The notes: a model not told the origin generated them from the sequence alone. Shown: positions 25,146 to 32,503, counted from the stretch's first letter. The stretch: DNA of 36,946 bases from Kordiimonadaceae bacterium (GCA_030148905.1 JASBSO010000223.1:1-36946), one strand, 5' to 3'. Numbers and translations: made by a program.

Positions 25146-25864
25146 CAGTCTGTGTCCTTGTTTAAAAATTTGTCTTTCAGCGCGCCGAGCGCCGCAAAGG
25201 GGCCGGATGCACCCGCAGCACCCGCAGTATCGGAGGCAGGCTTGGACGCCGATGCGGTCTCTGCTTTGGCGGGCTTGGGGGCCTTTGACGGCTGATCCGG
25301 TTGACGTTTTCGCGCCAGCTCGGTCATGAAGCGGGGCAAGTCGCCTGCCACCAGCCAATCGGCCACGTCCGCGATGTCGCGGCACAGGTCGTCAAAATCG
25401 GGGGCTTCGGCTTTGGCGAAGTCTGACAGCACATAAGGCGACACCTTGTCGCGGGCCCCGGGGTGGCCAATACCGATGCGCACCCGCTGAAAACCGTCGC
25501 CGATATGCTGGATGGTCGAGCGGATACCGTTATGCCCGGCGGCACCGCCGCCCGCCTTGGCCTTCACCTTGAGGGGGGCGAGGTCCAGCTCGTCATACAG
25601 CACGGTCACATCCTCAGGGCCAAGTTTATAGAACCGCATGGCCTCGCCGATGGCTTCGCCCGAGGCGTTCATAAAGGTTTGCGGTTTGAGCGCCAGCACC
25701 TTCTTGGTGCCGATGCGGCCCTCATAGACCTCGGACTTGAATTTGGATTTGGGGCCCAAGAGAGAAAAGCGGTGGATGATTGCATCCACCGCCATAAAGC
25801 CGACATTGTGTCGGTTGTTCTGATAGGCCGTGCCAGGATTGCCGAGACCGGCGATCAGGTGCAT
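25145..25864 (-). CDS. pth: Peptidyl-tRNA hydrolase with C-terminal extension
   Basis: Recycles peptidyl-tRNA released by stalled ribosomes. Active-site residues of the Pth fold are present: Asn9 (GLGNPG), catalytic His19 (NNRHNVG), Asn66 in KPQTFMNASG, and Asp91 in YDELDL, plus GGGAAGHNGIRS and RVRIGIGHPG. The core ends near residue 190. A further ~45 residues rich in Ala, Pro and Lys follow, ending LGALKDKFLNKDTD. This kind of low-complexity tail is not part of the catalytic fold. It lies 5 nt after rplY and overlaps ychF by 1 nt. Confidence 0.96.
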   Translation of the reverse strand: MHLIAGLGNPGTAYQNNRHNVGFMAVDAIIHRFSLLGPKSKFKSEVYEGRIGTKKVLALKPQTFMNASGEAIGEAMRFYKLGPEDVTVLYDELDLAPLKVKAKAGGGAAGHNGIRSTIQHIGDGFQRVRIGIGHPGARDKVSPYVLSDFAKAEAPDFDDLCRDIADVADWLVAGDLPRFMTELARKRQPDQPSKAPKPAKAETASASKPASDTAGAAGASGPFAALGALKDKFLNKDTD

Positions 25865-25869
25865 GGGGC

Positions 25870-26526
25870 CTAGTCTTCGCCGCCTTCGGCGTCTTTCGTG
25901 GTCTCAACCTCGGCGTCGTCGTCTGCTTCGTCGGCAGCCGCACCTTCTTTCGACTTCAGGCCCGAAGGCGCCACAATCGCAAGAATGGTAAAGTCACGGT
26001 CGGTAATGGTCGGCACCACACCTTTGGGCAGCGTCACGTCAGAGATTTTGGCCGCATCGCCGATATCCAGGCCGTCGACACTGATGGTGATCGATTCTGG
26101 GATCGCGTCTGCAGGCACTTCCAGCTCGATATCGTGACGCACATGGTTGATCACGCCGCCGCGCTTGAGGCCGGGCGAGGTTTCCTCGCCGATCACAACC
26201 ACCGGAATGTCCATGACAATGGTCGCACCCTTAACAAGGCGCAGAAAATCGATGTGCTGTGGCTCGTCCGAAACGGGGTGCAGTTGCAGGTCGCGCGGCA
26301 ATACGCGCGTGGCCTTGCCGTCTACTTCCACATCATAGGTGTGCGACATGAAGCCGCCACGGTTGATCAGGGAGACGATAACATTTTGAGGAATCTGGAT
26401 CGATTCCGGATCTTGTTTGCCGCCGTAGATCACAGCAGGCACATAGCCTTGACGACGCGCAGCACGAGAGGCTCCCTTACCAACCCGGTCGCGGCGTTCC
26501 GCTTTAATTTGAATGACGTCAGCCAC
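25870..26526 (-). CDS. rplY: Large ribosomal subunit protein bL25 (Ctc form)
   Basis: 218-aa long form of L25, which binds 5S rRNA. The N-terminal L25 domain (about residues 1-95) includes RVGKGASRAARR and VPAVIYGG. The C-terminal CTC domain has RGGVINHVRHDIELEVPADAIP. The protein ends in an acidic tail rich in Asp, Glu and Ala. The start is a GTG at 26526 with AGGAG 7 nt upstream. pth follows after 5 nt. A GC-rich hairpin with a short T-run sits in the leader. Confidence 0.95.
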   Translation of the reverse strand: MADVIQIKAERRDRVGKGASRAARRQGYVPAVIYGGKQDPESIQIPQNVIVSLINRGGFMSHTYDVEVDGKATRVLPRDLQLHPVSDEPQHIDFLRLVKGATIVMDIPVVVIGEETSPGLKRGGVINHVRHDIELEVPADAIPESITISVDGLDIGDAAKISDVTLPKGVVPTITDRDFTILAIVAPSGLKSKEGAAADEADDDAEVETTKDAEGGED

Positions 26527-26545
26527 TATTAACTCCTATAAAACC

Positions 26546-26567
26546 GCGCGCCGGATGGCCGGTGCGC
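26546..26567 (-). promoter_or_regulatory. Leader hairpin upstream of rplY (attenuator-like)
   Basis: On the minus strand, GCGCACCGG and CCGGCGCGC form a 9-pair stem with one A-C mismatch around the loop CCAT. It is followed by GGTTTTATAGGAG, i.e. a short T-run running into the Shine-Dalgarno 20 nt before the GTG. This arrangement could terminate transcription or block initiation, which would suit feedback by L25, but this is inferred only. Confidence 0.35.
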
Positions 26568-26679
26568 ATGGGGGCGTGCCCTCCAGGGATGAACAGCCCA
26601 AAACCGCCCGCCAAAGCCAGCCTTCAGCGAGTCGCGCGCTTGGTAACGCCAAATCTGTTAAAATGCAAGGAAAATGGCG

Positions 26680-27105
26680 CTATGTGGCGGCTTGTTCGCG
26701 CGCTTTCAGGTGGATACGCAGCGTGTTGAGATACGCGAGATAAAACCCGACACCGACCGGCAAAAGGATCGGCACCAAATAGACAATGGCGAATAACAGT
26801 ACGGACTTTTCCAGCAGCAGTAAGGGGGCCATCGACAAGTACATGAAAAGATGAAAGGTTATCGGGAGAAGCGACAGAAGCATAGCGAATATTGGAAGCA
26901 GGACCGCAAAAGCCAAAGAGAAGAGAAAGGACCATAAAAACCACCCATCGCTTGGCACATCCTGCGCGACGAGCTTGGCGGTTGCAGTGAACAGGAACAT
27001 GGGATAGGCAAGGCATAACAAGGCTACAAGCCTGCTGATGATATGCGTTTTCAGCGAAAACCTACCAATATACAGACGTGCGATCATCCTGAGCCCAGCG
27101 TGCAT
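26680..27105 (-). CDS. Hypothetical integral membrane protein between prs and rplY
   Basis: 141-aa protein with about three or four hydrophobic segments (SRLVALLCLAYPMFLFTA, FLFSLAFAVLLPIFAMLL, LLFAIVYLVPILLPVGVG) and a positively charged C terminus. I recognise no family. Its base composition is visibly less GC-rich than the neighbours and it uses codons such as ATA and TTA/CTA-type triplets that are rare around it. An AGGA lies just before the ATG at 27105; an alternative ATG at 27087 has a poorer site. It lies between prs and rplY, which are commonly adjacent or close in alphaproteobacteria, so it looks like an insertion. Confidence 0.5.
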   Translation of the reverse strand: MHAGLRMIARLYIGRFSLKTHIISRLVALLCLAYPMFLFTATAKLVAQDVPSDGWFLWSFLFSLAFAVLLPIFAMLLSLLPITFHLFMYLSMAPLLLLEKSVLLFAIVYLVPILLPVGVGFYLAYLNTLRIHLKAREQAAT

Positions 27106-27256
27106 ATATCCTATAAGGCGTCCCAGCGTCTTGGTCTCCCTCTATGGCATTAAAGATGTCGAAGGCAGTTCGACAGTCTTCGCCCATAAGGTAGCGAACA
27201 ATTATGTCGCTTGCAGGGCGTGCCAGGCTGGAGCTATGGGTTTGAGATCTACTCAA
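27062..27256 (-). CDS. Possible small protein overlapping the end of prs
   Basis: A 64-codon frame starts with a TTG overlapping the prs stop and ends inside the membrane protein frame. The middle reads like protein ([20 protein letters not shown]), with Trp/Tyr/Arg near the end, but there is no recognised family, no Shine-Dalgarno, and the composition is atypical for the window. It may instead be a remnant that arrived together with the adjacent membrane-protein gene. Confidence 0.2.
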   Translation of the reverse strand: MSRSQTHSSSLARPASDIIVRYLMGEDCRTAFDIFNAIEGDQDAGTPYRIYARWAQDDRTSVYW

Positions 27257-28181
27257 ACAGGCTGGAGACGCTGGTTTCGTGGGCGATGCGGTTCATTGCC
27301 TCGGCCAGCAGCGGAGCGACCGTAACGATACGCACTTTTTCGGTGGCCAGCACCGCGTCGCTTGGGCGGATGGTGTCGGTGGCAACCACCTCGGTCAGCA
27401 CGCTTTTTGAAATGCGTTCCATGGCGGGGCCCGAAAACACACCGTGAGTCACATTGGCCGAGACCGAGGCGGCCCCTGCGTCCATCAATGCCTGCGCGGC
27501 GTTACAGAGGGTGCCCGCGCTGTCGCAGATGTCATCAACCAGCACGCAGTCCGCACCCTTCACGTCGCCGACGATGTTCATCACTTCGGACACCCCTGCG
27601 CGTTCGCGGCGCTTGTCGACAATGGCGATGGGGGCATCGAGGCGTTTGGCATAGGCGCGCGCGCGGACCACGCCGCCCACATCGGGGCTGACAATCACCG
27701 TGTTGCGACCTCCGTGCGTTTCCTTGAGGTCGCGCACCAGCACCGGCATGGCGTAAAGATTGTCGGACGGACTATCTAAAAAGCCCTGAATCTGCCCGGA
27801 GTGAAGGTCCATGGTCAGCACCCGCTCGGCGCCGGCGGTGGTGATCAGAGAGGCGCCCAGCTAGGCTGAACTCGGCGTGCGCGGGCCGGGTTTTCGGTCC
27901 TGCCGGGCATAGCCATAATAGGGCATCACCGCTGTGATTCTGCGTGCGGACGCCCGACGCAGCGCGTCGATACACACCAACAATTCCATCAAATGGTCAT
28001 TGGCGGGGTAATGCGTGGGCTGAAGGACGAACACGTCCTCGCCGCGTACATTTTCATGAATTTCAACAAACACTTCGCCATCGGAAAAGCGCGTTACCCG
28101 CGCCTTGGTTAGCGGTGTGTTCAGATAGGCCCCGATCGCCTCGGCCAGTTCGATATTGGCGTTACCCGATAGAATTTTCAT
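27249..28181 (-). pseudogene. prs: Ribose-phosphate pyrophosphokinase with an in-frame amber codon
   Basis: Makes PRPP from ribose-5-phosphate and ATP for nucleotide, His and Trp synthesis. The frame from [17 protein letters not shown] to SLFE is 311 codons and in phase throughout. Motifs are intact: [50 protein letters not shown] and the PRPP loop [11 protein letters not shown]. Codon 107, however, is TAG (27861-27863) where the family has Lys (E. coli PITAKVV; here PSSA-stop-LGAS). Nearby residues also depart from the usual form (Pro98, Ser104, Gly109). TAG ends several other genes here, so it is a true stop. Either the gene is broken and another copy exists, or these are sequence errors in a working gene; I favour error or a very recent mutation. 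Confidence 0.85.
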
Positions 28182-28268
28182 GTGACTTGGCCCCTTGGCT
28201 CTATGCTGTGCCCACGGCATGAGTGCTTATCGCACCGGGGGCGGGCGTGTAAAGCGCCGCTGCGACCG

Positions 28269-29027
28269 TCAGGACAGAAAAATCGCGCTGAGCTGGCGGC
28301 CATAATCAGGCGCGCTTTGGTGCGTACTGCGCCGGTAACTGAAATGATAGGGCGAGGCATAAGTGTCGGTTTTGCTGTGCCACAGATTGAAGATACCCGC
28401 CCGCTTGAGGCGTTCCGACACATAACCCGGCAGGTCAAACTGGAAATGGGCGTCGTCGCGCCCCGGTGCGAAAAAGCGCGCGGCGGCGCTGTCGGCGGCT
28501 TCGGCGGCGGCGCGCATGTCGCCTGCCACTTCATAGCTTGGCTGTTGGATCGTCGGCCCGGTGGCGGCGGCGATATGGTCGCGCCGGGCGCCAAGGCTGA
28601 TCATGGCCTCCACCGCGGCGTCGGTGACGCCTGCGGTCGCCCCGCGCCAGCCTGCATGCGCGGCGGCAATGACCCCCGCTTCGCGGTCGGCCAGAAGTAC
28701 GGGCAAACAGTCCGCCGTCAGCACACCGATGATCATCCCCGGCGTGCGCGTGACCAGCGCATCGGCCTTGGGCCGGTCCTCGCCAAAGTCATGTTCGACG
28801 ACAAAGGCGGTCTTGCCGTGCACTTGATATGGGGTCAGCACCGGCAGGTCGGCGCCAATGCGCGCGGCAGCGCGGCGGCGGTTGTGGGCGATGTTGTCGG
28901 CGCTGTCGCCCGAGCCGGGCCCGCAATTCAACGTCGCATAGACGCCCGTGGACACGCCGCCCTCGGCGCTGAGAAACGCGTGTCCGGTTTTCAGAGTGTC
29001 GGCACGTTCGTCCTGAAACACCATCAT
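28269..29027 (-). CDS. pgeF: Peptidoglycan editing factor / YfiH-LACC1 family multicopper-like enzyme
   Basis: 252-aa protein of the YfiH/LACC1 family, whose members show purine nucleoside phosphorylase/adenosine deaminase activity and, in E. coli, prevent incorporation of wrong amino acids into peptidoglycan precursors. Metal-site motifs are present: PYQVHGKTA (His), TADCLPVLLAD (Cys) and AAHAGWRG (His). GVYATLNCG near the N terminus is also standard. The ATG overlaps the stop of the upstream methyltransferase gene by 4 nt (ATGA), so it is translationally coupled within lgt-midA-pgeF. Confidence 0.92.
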   Translation of the reverse strand: MMVFQDERADTLKTGHAFLSAEGGVSTGVYATLNCGPGSGDSADNIAHNRRRAAARIGADLPVLTPYQVHGKTAFVVEHDFGEDRPKADALVTRTPGMIIGVLTADCLPVLLADREAGVIAAAHAGWRGATAGVTDAAVEAMISLGARRDHIAAATGPTIQQPSYEVAGDMRAAAEAADSAAARFFAPGRDDAHFQFDLPGYVSERLKRAGIFNLWHSKTDTYASPYHFSYRRSTHQSAPDYGRQLSAIFLS

Positions 29028-30061
29028 ATGCTGCGCACCTCCAACACTTTGAATAGCGATCCCATCTCGGTGGGGTCAACCAGGCGTTTGAGGTCGGCCA
29101 GCACCCGTGCGGCATCCGCCTTGGCGGCAAGTGCCTGCGCCCGCGCGCCGACACCGCGCGCCATCAGATACGCGCCTTGTTCCTCCACCGGGCCAGTTTT
29201 TAGGCCAGCAGCCATAAAGATGCGAGCAAGCGCAGCAAAATCAACATGTGCGGTCAGGTCGGCGCAGCCTGGTGCAGCGAGCGGGTCCACCATTTGGTGA
29301 TTTGCAAGCGCTTGGAAGGTTGGGGTGTGCGGTGGGGCGGTATAGCCATAATCGATGATCAGGGCCGCGCCGCCTTGGTCTTTCAGCCGGTCTGCGATCG
29401 TAGCGGCGACGTTGAGGCTGGCGGGCGATATTTCCACAACGGTACCGGGCTCGGCGCGCCGTTCGGCCTCGGGCGCGTGCAGGAATGCGGGGCCAGGCGG
29501 CACCTTGGCGAAGGTGAGCGTGTCGTCGTCGCGCGTCACCGCAACCTCGGCCCAGGTCTCGCCGGTTTTGACAAATTGGTGGATGGGCAGCGCGTCGAAA
29601 AATTCGTTGGCGACCAGCAGCATCGGGCCCTGTGGGATATCCTCCAGCCGGCTGCGCCACTGTGCGTGCGGCACGCGAGATTTTTGCTGCTGTCTGAGGG
29701 CAGGGCTTGCCTCGACAAAATGGATCGATACGGCATCCAGAAAGCCGTCAATGCGCGATGTTGCCCGGACGATATCGGCCATCAACGTGCCGCGTCCGGG
29801 GCCAAGTTCAACGAGGGCCACATCCCGCGGCTGCCCCATTTGCAGCCAGATATCAGCGAGACTGAGACCGATGATTTCGCCGAACATCTGGCTGACCTCG
29901 GGCGCGGTGATAAAGTCTCCATCTGCGCCAAAGGCCTCGCCGCGCATGTAATAGCCGTCTTTGGGGTCAAGGAGGCAGGCCTGCATATAATCGGCAAGCA
30001 GCAGCGGCCCGCCCGCGTCGATGCGGCGCAGCAGCCGGGTTTTGAAGGTGTCGAGTGTCAC
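29024..30061 (-). CDS. SAM-dependent methyltransferase of the MidA/NDUFAF7 family
   Basis: 345-aa class I methyltransferase (formerly DUF185). Mitochondrial NDUFAF7 methylates an arginine of a complex I subunit; the bacterial role is presumed similar. Family segments: GDFITAPEVSQMFGE, the SAM-binding VELGPGRGTLMADI and NEFFDALPIHQF, then IDYGYTAPP. The start is a GTG at 30061 overlapping the lgt stop by 4 nt (GTGA). The same order, lgt then this gene then pgeF, is common in alphaproteobacteria. Confidence 0.9.
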   Translation of the reverse strand: MTLDTFKTRLLRRIDAGGPLLLADYMQACLLDPKDGYYMRGEAFGADGDFITAPEVSQMFGEIIGLSLADIWLQMGQPRDVALVELGPGRGTLMADIVRATSRIDGFLDAVSIHFVEASPALRQQQKSRVPHAQWRSRLEDIPQGPMLLVANEFFDALPIHQFVKTGETWAEVAVTRDDDTLTFAKVPPGPAFLHAPEAERRAEPGTVVEISPASLNVAATIADRLKDQGGAALIIDYGYTAPPHTPTFQALANHQMVDPLAAPGCADLTAHVDFAALARIFMAAGLKTGPVEEQGAYLMARGVGARAQALAAKADAARVLADLKRLVDPTEMGSLFKVLEVRSI

Positions 30062-30873
30062 GCCCTGGTGCTCTGGCGCCTCAGCCCCGCGTGGATCAGC
30101 AGCGCGGCCGCAACAAACATCGGCAGGGTCAACAGCTGACCGCGCGAGATTAGCCCGGCCATCAGGCCCAGATGCGCGTCGGGCTCGCGCACAAACTCCA
30201 CCAAAAACCGCACGGTCCCATAGCCCGCGAAAAATACGCCTGCGATCACCCCCGGTGCCACCTTTTTCAGGGATGTGCGGTAATACAGGATGAGGAGGAT
30301 AGCGAGCAGCAACACGCCCTCGCCAAAGGCTTCATAGAGCTGGCTGGGGTGGCGCGGCAGGCCCAGCGGGTCTGACGGGAAGCGCATGGCCCAGGCGACA
30401 TCGGTGGGCCTTCCCCACAGTTCGCCGTTGATGAAATTGGCACAGCGTACGGCAAACAGACCAACGGGGGCCGCCACCGCGACAATGTCGCCAAAGCGCA
30501 GAAAATCGATTTTGTTACGGCGGCAGAACAAATACAGCGCCAACACAGACCCAATCAGCCCGCCGTGGAAGGACATGCCGCCGTCCCACAGGCGAAAAAT
30601 CGCGATGGGGTCCTCGACATAGCGCGGGAAATTATAAAACAGCACATAGCCCAGCCGCCCGCCTAAAATCACGCCAAGTGTGCCCCAGGTCAAAAAGTCG
30701 TCCATATGCGCAGGCGACAGTGGCGCGCCCGGTTTGCGTGCCTCGCGGCGAACAAACCACCACAGATACAAAAGCCCGACAATATAGCCCAGCGAATACC
30801 AGCGCACAGCCAGCGGACCGACGCTGACGGCAACGGGGTCAATATCGGGAAAGGGGATGTCCATAATCAGCAT
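30058..30873 (-). CDS. lgt: Phosphatidylglycerol--prolipoprotein diacylglyceryl transferase
   Basis: Inner-membrane enzyme that adds diacylglycerol to the lipobox Cys of prolipoproteins, such as the M16 lipoprotein in this window. About seven hydrophobic helices. The conserved signature RCANFINGELWGRPTDV is present, and so are SFHGGLIGS (catalytic-region His) and RHPSQLYEAFGEG. Length is 271 aa from the ATG at 30873, with GAGG 7 nt upstream; a second ATG at 30864 is possible. The longer in-frame extension to 30987 is rejected because it precedes the conserved start. Confidence 0.95.
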   Translation of the reverse strand: MLIMDIPFPDIDPVAVSVGPLAVRWYSLGYIVGLLYLWWFVRREARKPGAPLSPAHMDDFLTWGTLGVILGGRLGYVLFYNFPRYVEDPIAIFRLWDGGMSFHGGLIGSVLALYLFCRRNKIDFLRFGDIVAVAAPVGLFAVRCANFINGELWGRPTDVAWAMRFPSDPLGLPRHPSQLYEAFGEGVLLLAILLILYYRTSLKKVAPGVIAGVFFAGYGTVRFLVEFVREPDAHLGLMAGLISRGQLLTLPMFVAAALLIHAGLRRQSTRA

Positions 30874-31004
30874 GACACGGCCTCGCTCATTTGCGCCGCA
30901 CATAAGACGGGCAAGCCCCTTGAGTGTCAAGCCGGGCAGGGGGCATTGATTTTGCGGGTCATCAGCCGCATATACACTCAAAGGCACGATAGGAAGGACA
31001 GCCC

Positions 31005-31256
31005 ATGCAAACCCGCAATCCGTTTTTTGACGATCTGGCGAAACTGGCGACCGGCGCTGCGGGTGCCGTGGCGGGGGTGCGGTCTGAAATGGAGGAAAGC
31101 TTTCGCGCCTGGCTGGAGCGCCAACTGGACACCATGGACCTTGTCACCCGCGAGGAATTTGATGTGGTTGCTGATATGGCCCGCAAGGCCCGCGAGGAAA
31201 ATGACGCTCTGCGCGCCGAATTGGATGCGCTGAAGTCCGCCAAGACAAAATCATAG
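31005..31256 (+). CDS. UbiK-type accessory factor (BMFP domain)
   Basis: 83-aa protein of the UbiK/YqiC family. It opens NPFFDDLAKLATGAAG, an amphipathic membrane-binding stretch, and continues with an alpha-helical coiled coil (FDVVADMARKAREENDAL...LDALK) that drives trimer formation. In E. coli UbiK helps the aerobic ubiquinone-biosynthesis complex through UbiJ. GGAAGGA lies 8 nt before the ATG. It is transcribed divergently from lgt. Confidence 0.85.
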   Translation: MQTRNPFFDDLAKLATGAAGAVAGVRSEMEESFRAWLERQLDTMDLVTREEFDVVADMARKAREENDALRAELDALKSAKTKS

Positions 31257-31378
31257 GGGGTTGATCCTGCGCGCCGGGGCGACTCAAAAAATTCATACAA
31301 CAAGCCATGGATGAGCATTGGCAGATAAGTCGATGCTGCACCTGCGAATTTCAAGTTCGAATCGAAGCGAATCGAAAC

Positions 31379-31387
31379 TTATCCACA
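31379..31387 (+). promoter_or_regulatory. Consensus DnaA box
   Basis: TTATCCACA is an exact match to the high-affinity DnaA box. It lies in a locally AT-rich patch right after two GAATC sites. It is a single box, so it is more likely to be a regulatory site than an origin. Confidence 0.4.
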
Positions 31388-31455
31388 AGAAAAATCGACA
31401 AAATCACACTTAACGCTTGTTCTTCTCTATGGGCGCTGGCATCCTACATATGGTA

Positions 31456-31485
31456 TTGGCACAATGCTTTGGAGCGATATATCGC
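31456..31485 (+). promoter_or_regulatory. Candidate ybjN promoter overlapped by a perfect palindrome
   Basis: TTGGCA at 31456-31461, 16-nt spacer, TATATC at 31478-31483. The -10 lies inside GCGATATATCGC (31474-31485), a perfect 12-nt palindrome that could be an operator. It would give a leader of about 90 nt before the ATG at 31578. Confidence 0.38.
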
Positions 31486-31577
31486 GATGCAGAGGCCTAG
31501 CACATAATACGCCAAGCGACATGGACTTGTCGCGAATCGGCGTGGCGAGTCCCGAGTTTTTACATGAGGGGGAGCAC

Positions 31578-32090
31578 ATGGCCAGCCTGAGTACCGAACA
31601 GACCGACCTATTGCAGCAAAATCCGGTTGATGCCGCGGAAGAAATCGCCGGTGCCAATGACTGGGACTATGAACGTCATAATGACCAGGAACTGACGGTC
31701 TTTCTGGCTGGGCAATATACCGACATGCAGCTGCGTCTGTTTTGGCGCGATGACTTTAAAACCCTGCAATTCGCCTGCCTCTTTGACATGAAGGTGCCCG
31801 AGGCACGCCGTCCCGATATTTATAAGGCCATCGGCTTGGTGAACGAGCGCATGTGGCTGGGGCATTTTGAATATTGGGCGGATGAAAATGCACTGCTGTT
31901 TCGCCATGCCAGCCTGGCGGGCGATCCGATGCTGTCCTCAATCAGCCAGGACCATATCGTCACCATGGTTGAAACGGCGCTGAGCGAAACCGAGCGGTTT
32001 TACCCGGTCTTTCAATTTGTGCTGTGGGGTGGCCAGTCGCCCGAACAGGCGATCGAGTCTGCCATGTTGGAGTGTGCGGGCACAGCCTGA
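31578..32090 (+). CDS. YbjN domain-containing protein
   Basis: 170-aa cytosolic protein of the YbjN family, which resembles type III secretion chaperones in fold. Typical features are the N-terminal NPVDAAEEIAGANDWDYER, RLFWRDDFKTLQFACLFDMKV and LVNERMWLGHFEYW, then the closing FVLWGGQSPEQAIESAM. In enterobacteria YbjN affects stress and motility; in alphaproteobacteria the role is unknown. The ATG at 31578 has GGGGGAG 4 nt upstream; a longer in-frame start at 31464 would swallow the promoter. A strong terminator follows. Confidence 0.87.
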   Translation: MASLSTEQTDLLQQNPVDAAEEIAGANDWDYERHNDQELTVFLAGQYTDMQLRLFWRDDFKTLQFACLFDMKVPEARRPDIYKAIGLVNERMWLGHFEYWADENALLFRHASLAGDPMLSSISQDHIVTMVETALSETERFYPVFQFVLWGGQSPEQAIESAMLECAGTA

Positions 32091-32118
32091 TGCAGTTTAT
32101 GTAGCAAGTAGTATTGAG

Positions 32119-32350
32119 TATAAAGGGGCCTTCGGGCCCCTTTTTTATTGGGGGTGGCCTATGGGCGTATGCGCTATGTCAGGGTGGGGGGAAAGTGGCC
32201 GATCCTGAACATGATTGGGGGAGGGGGAGGACATTCAGGACCGGCCATATTCCGGCAGCATCCTCGATTGGGGGAGAAAAGATGCTGCGTCGCTGTAGTC
32301 AGCGGATGCACCATAGATAACGCAGGCTTCCATACATAAGAACTGGTGCA
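32119..32350 (-). ncRNA. Candidate structured small RNA with tandem hairpins and repeated CU-rich loops
   Basis: No protein frame is convincing between 32147 and 32520. Inverted repeats lie one after another: 32344-32351 with 32306-32313 (8 bp), 32300-32304 with 32291-32295 (5 bp, loop ACTA on the minus strand), 32281-32288 with 32255-32262 (8 bp), and 32234-32247 with 32196-32209 (14 pairs, one mismatch), then the terminator hairpin. On the minus strand the two larger loops read UUUUCUCCCCCAAUCGAG and a related segment with CUCCCCCUCCCCCAAUC; CCCCCAAU appears a third time just before the terminator. Such loops can pair with Shine-Dalgarno sequences, as in known alphaproteobacterial small RNAs. 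A perfect TATAAT at 32362-32357 predicts a start at about 32350, exactly the base of the first stem. Strand and expression are unproven; on the plus strand the loops would be GGGGGAG. Confidence 0.45.
32122..32146. terminator. Rho-independent terminator, possibly bidirectional
   Basis: GGGGCC-TTCG-GGCCCC at 32125-32140 is a perfect stem with a stable tetraloop. It is flanked by AAA upstream and a TTTTTT run at 32141-32146, making an ideal plus-strand terminator for ybjN, 30 nt after its stop. On the minus strand it is followed by TTTATA, so it could also end an RNA coming from the right. Confidence 0.9.
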
Positions 32351-32356
32351 TTTTGC

Positions 32357-32385
32357 ATTATATGTATGCATTTTTGGCATGGCTT
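32357..32385 (-). promoter_or_regulatory. Candidate promoter of the small RNA
   Basis: On the minus strand, TATAAT at 32362-32357 is a perfect -10, preceded after 17 nt by AAGCCA (32385-32380), a weak -35 (3 of 6). The predicted start is near 32350. Confidence 0.38.
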
Positions 32386-32503
32386 AGATTTTCTGACGTC
32401 TGATTTTAGTATGGCTATTGCTGTCACAGTCCCGCACGAGCCTGTGTGATTGGTGTCATGCCATTGTTCTTTGCGCGCGGCCTGTTAGTCTCAGATCAGT
32501 GTT

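Larger units (their letters stand above)
31281..31551. promoter_or_regulatory. Cluster of five GANTC (CcrM-type) sites upstream of ybjN
   Basis: The 321-nt gap between the UbiK-like gene and the YbjN gene contains no gene but holds GACTC at 31281, GAATC at 31359, 31369 and 31534, and GAGTC at 31547. About one would be expected by chance. In alphaproteobacteria GANTC is methylated by CcrM and is enriched in promoters under cell-cycle control. Confidence 0.45.

Noticed and set aside
27861-27863. Stop-codon reassignment or selenocysteine/pyrrolysine-type decoding at the prs TAG
   Set aside because: TAG is used as the ordinary stop of many genes here, the position is normally Lys, and no special downstream element is apparent.
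31379-31387. Replication origin suggested by an exact DnaA box
   Set aside because: Only one box is present, with no cluster, no strongly AT-rich unwinding element and no origin-linked genes (dnaA, hemE, parAB) nearby.
31456-31472. Sigma54-type promoter (TTGGCAC followed by TTTGG)
   Set aside because: The -12 element lacks the required GC at the correct spacing; a sigma70-type reading fits better.
32214-32231. Stand-alone G-quadruplex
   Set aside because: The G-runs are few and lie in the loop of a 14-pair inverted repeat; they are treated as part of the hairpin system, although a quadruplex on the plus strand is not excluded.
32148-32339. Short plus-strand frames of 63-68 codons in the region with the hairpins
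   Set aside because: They lack ribosome-binding sites, run through the inverted repeats and show no protein-like composition; an RNA explains the region better.
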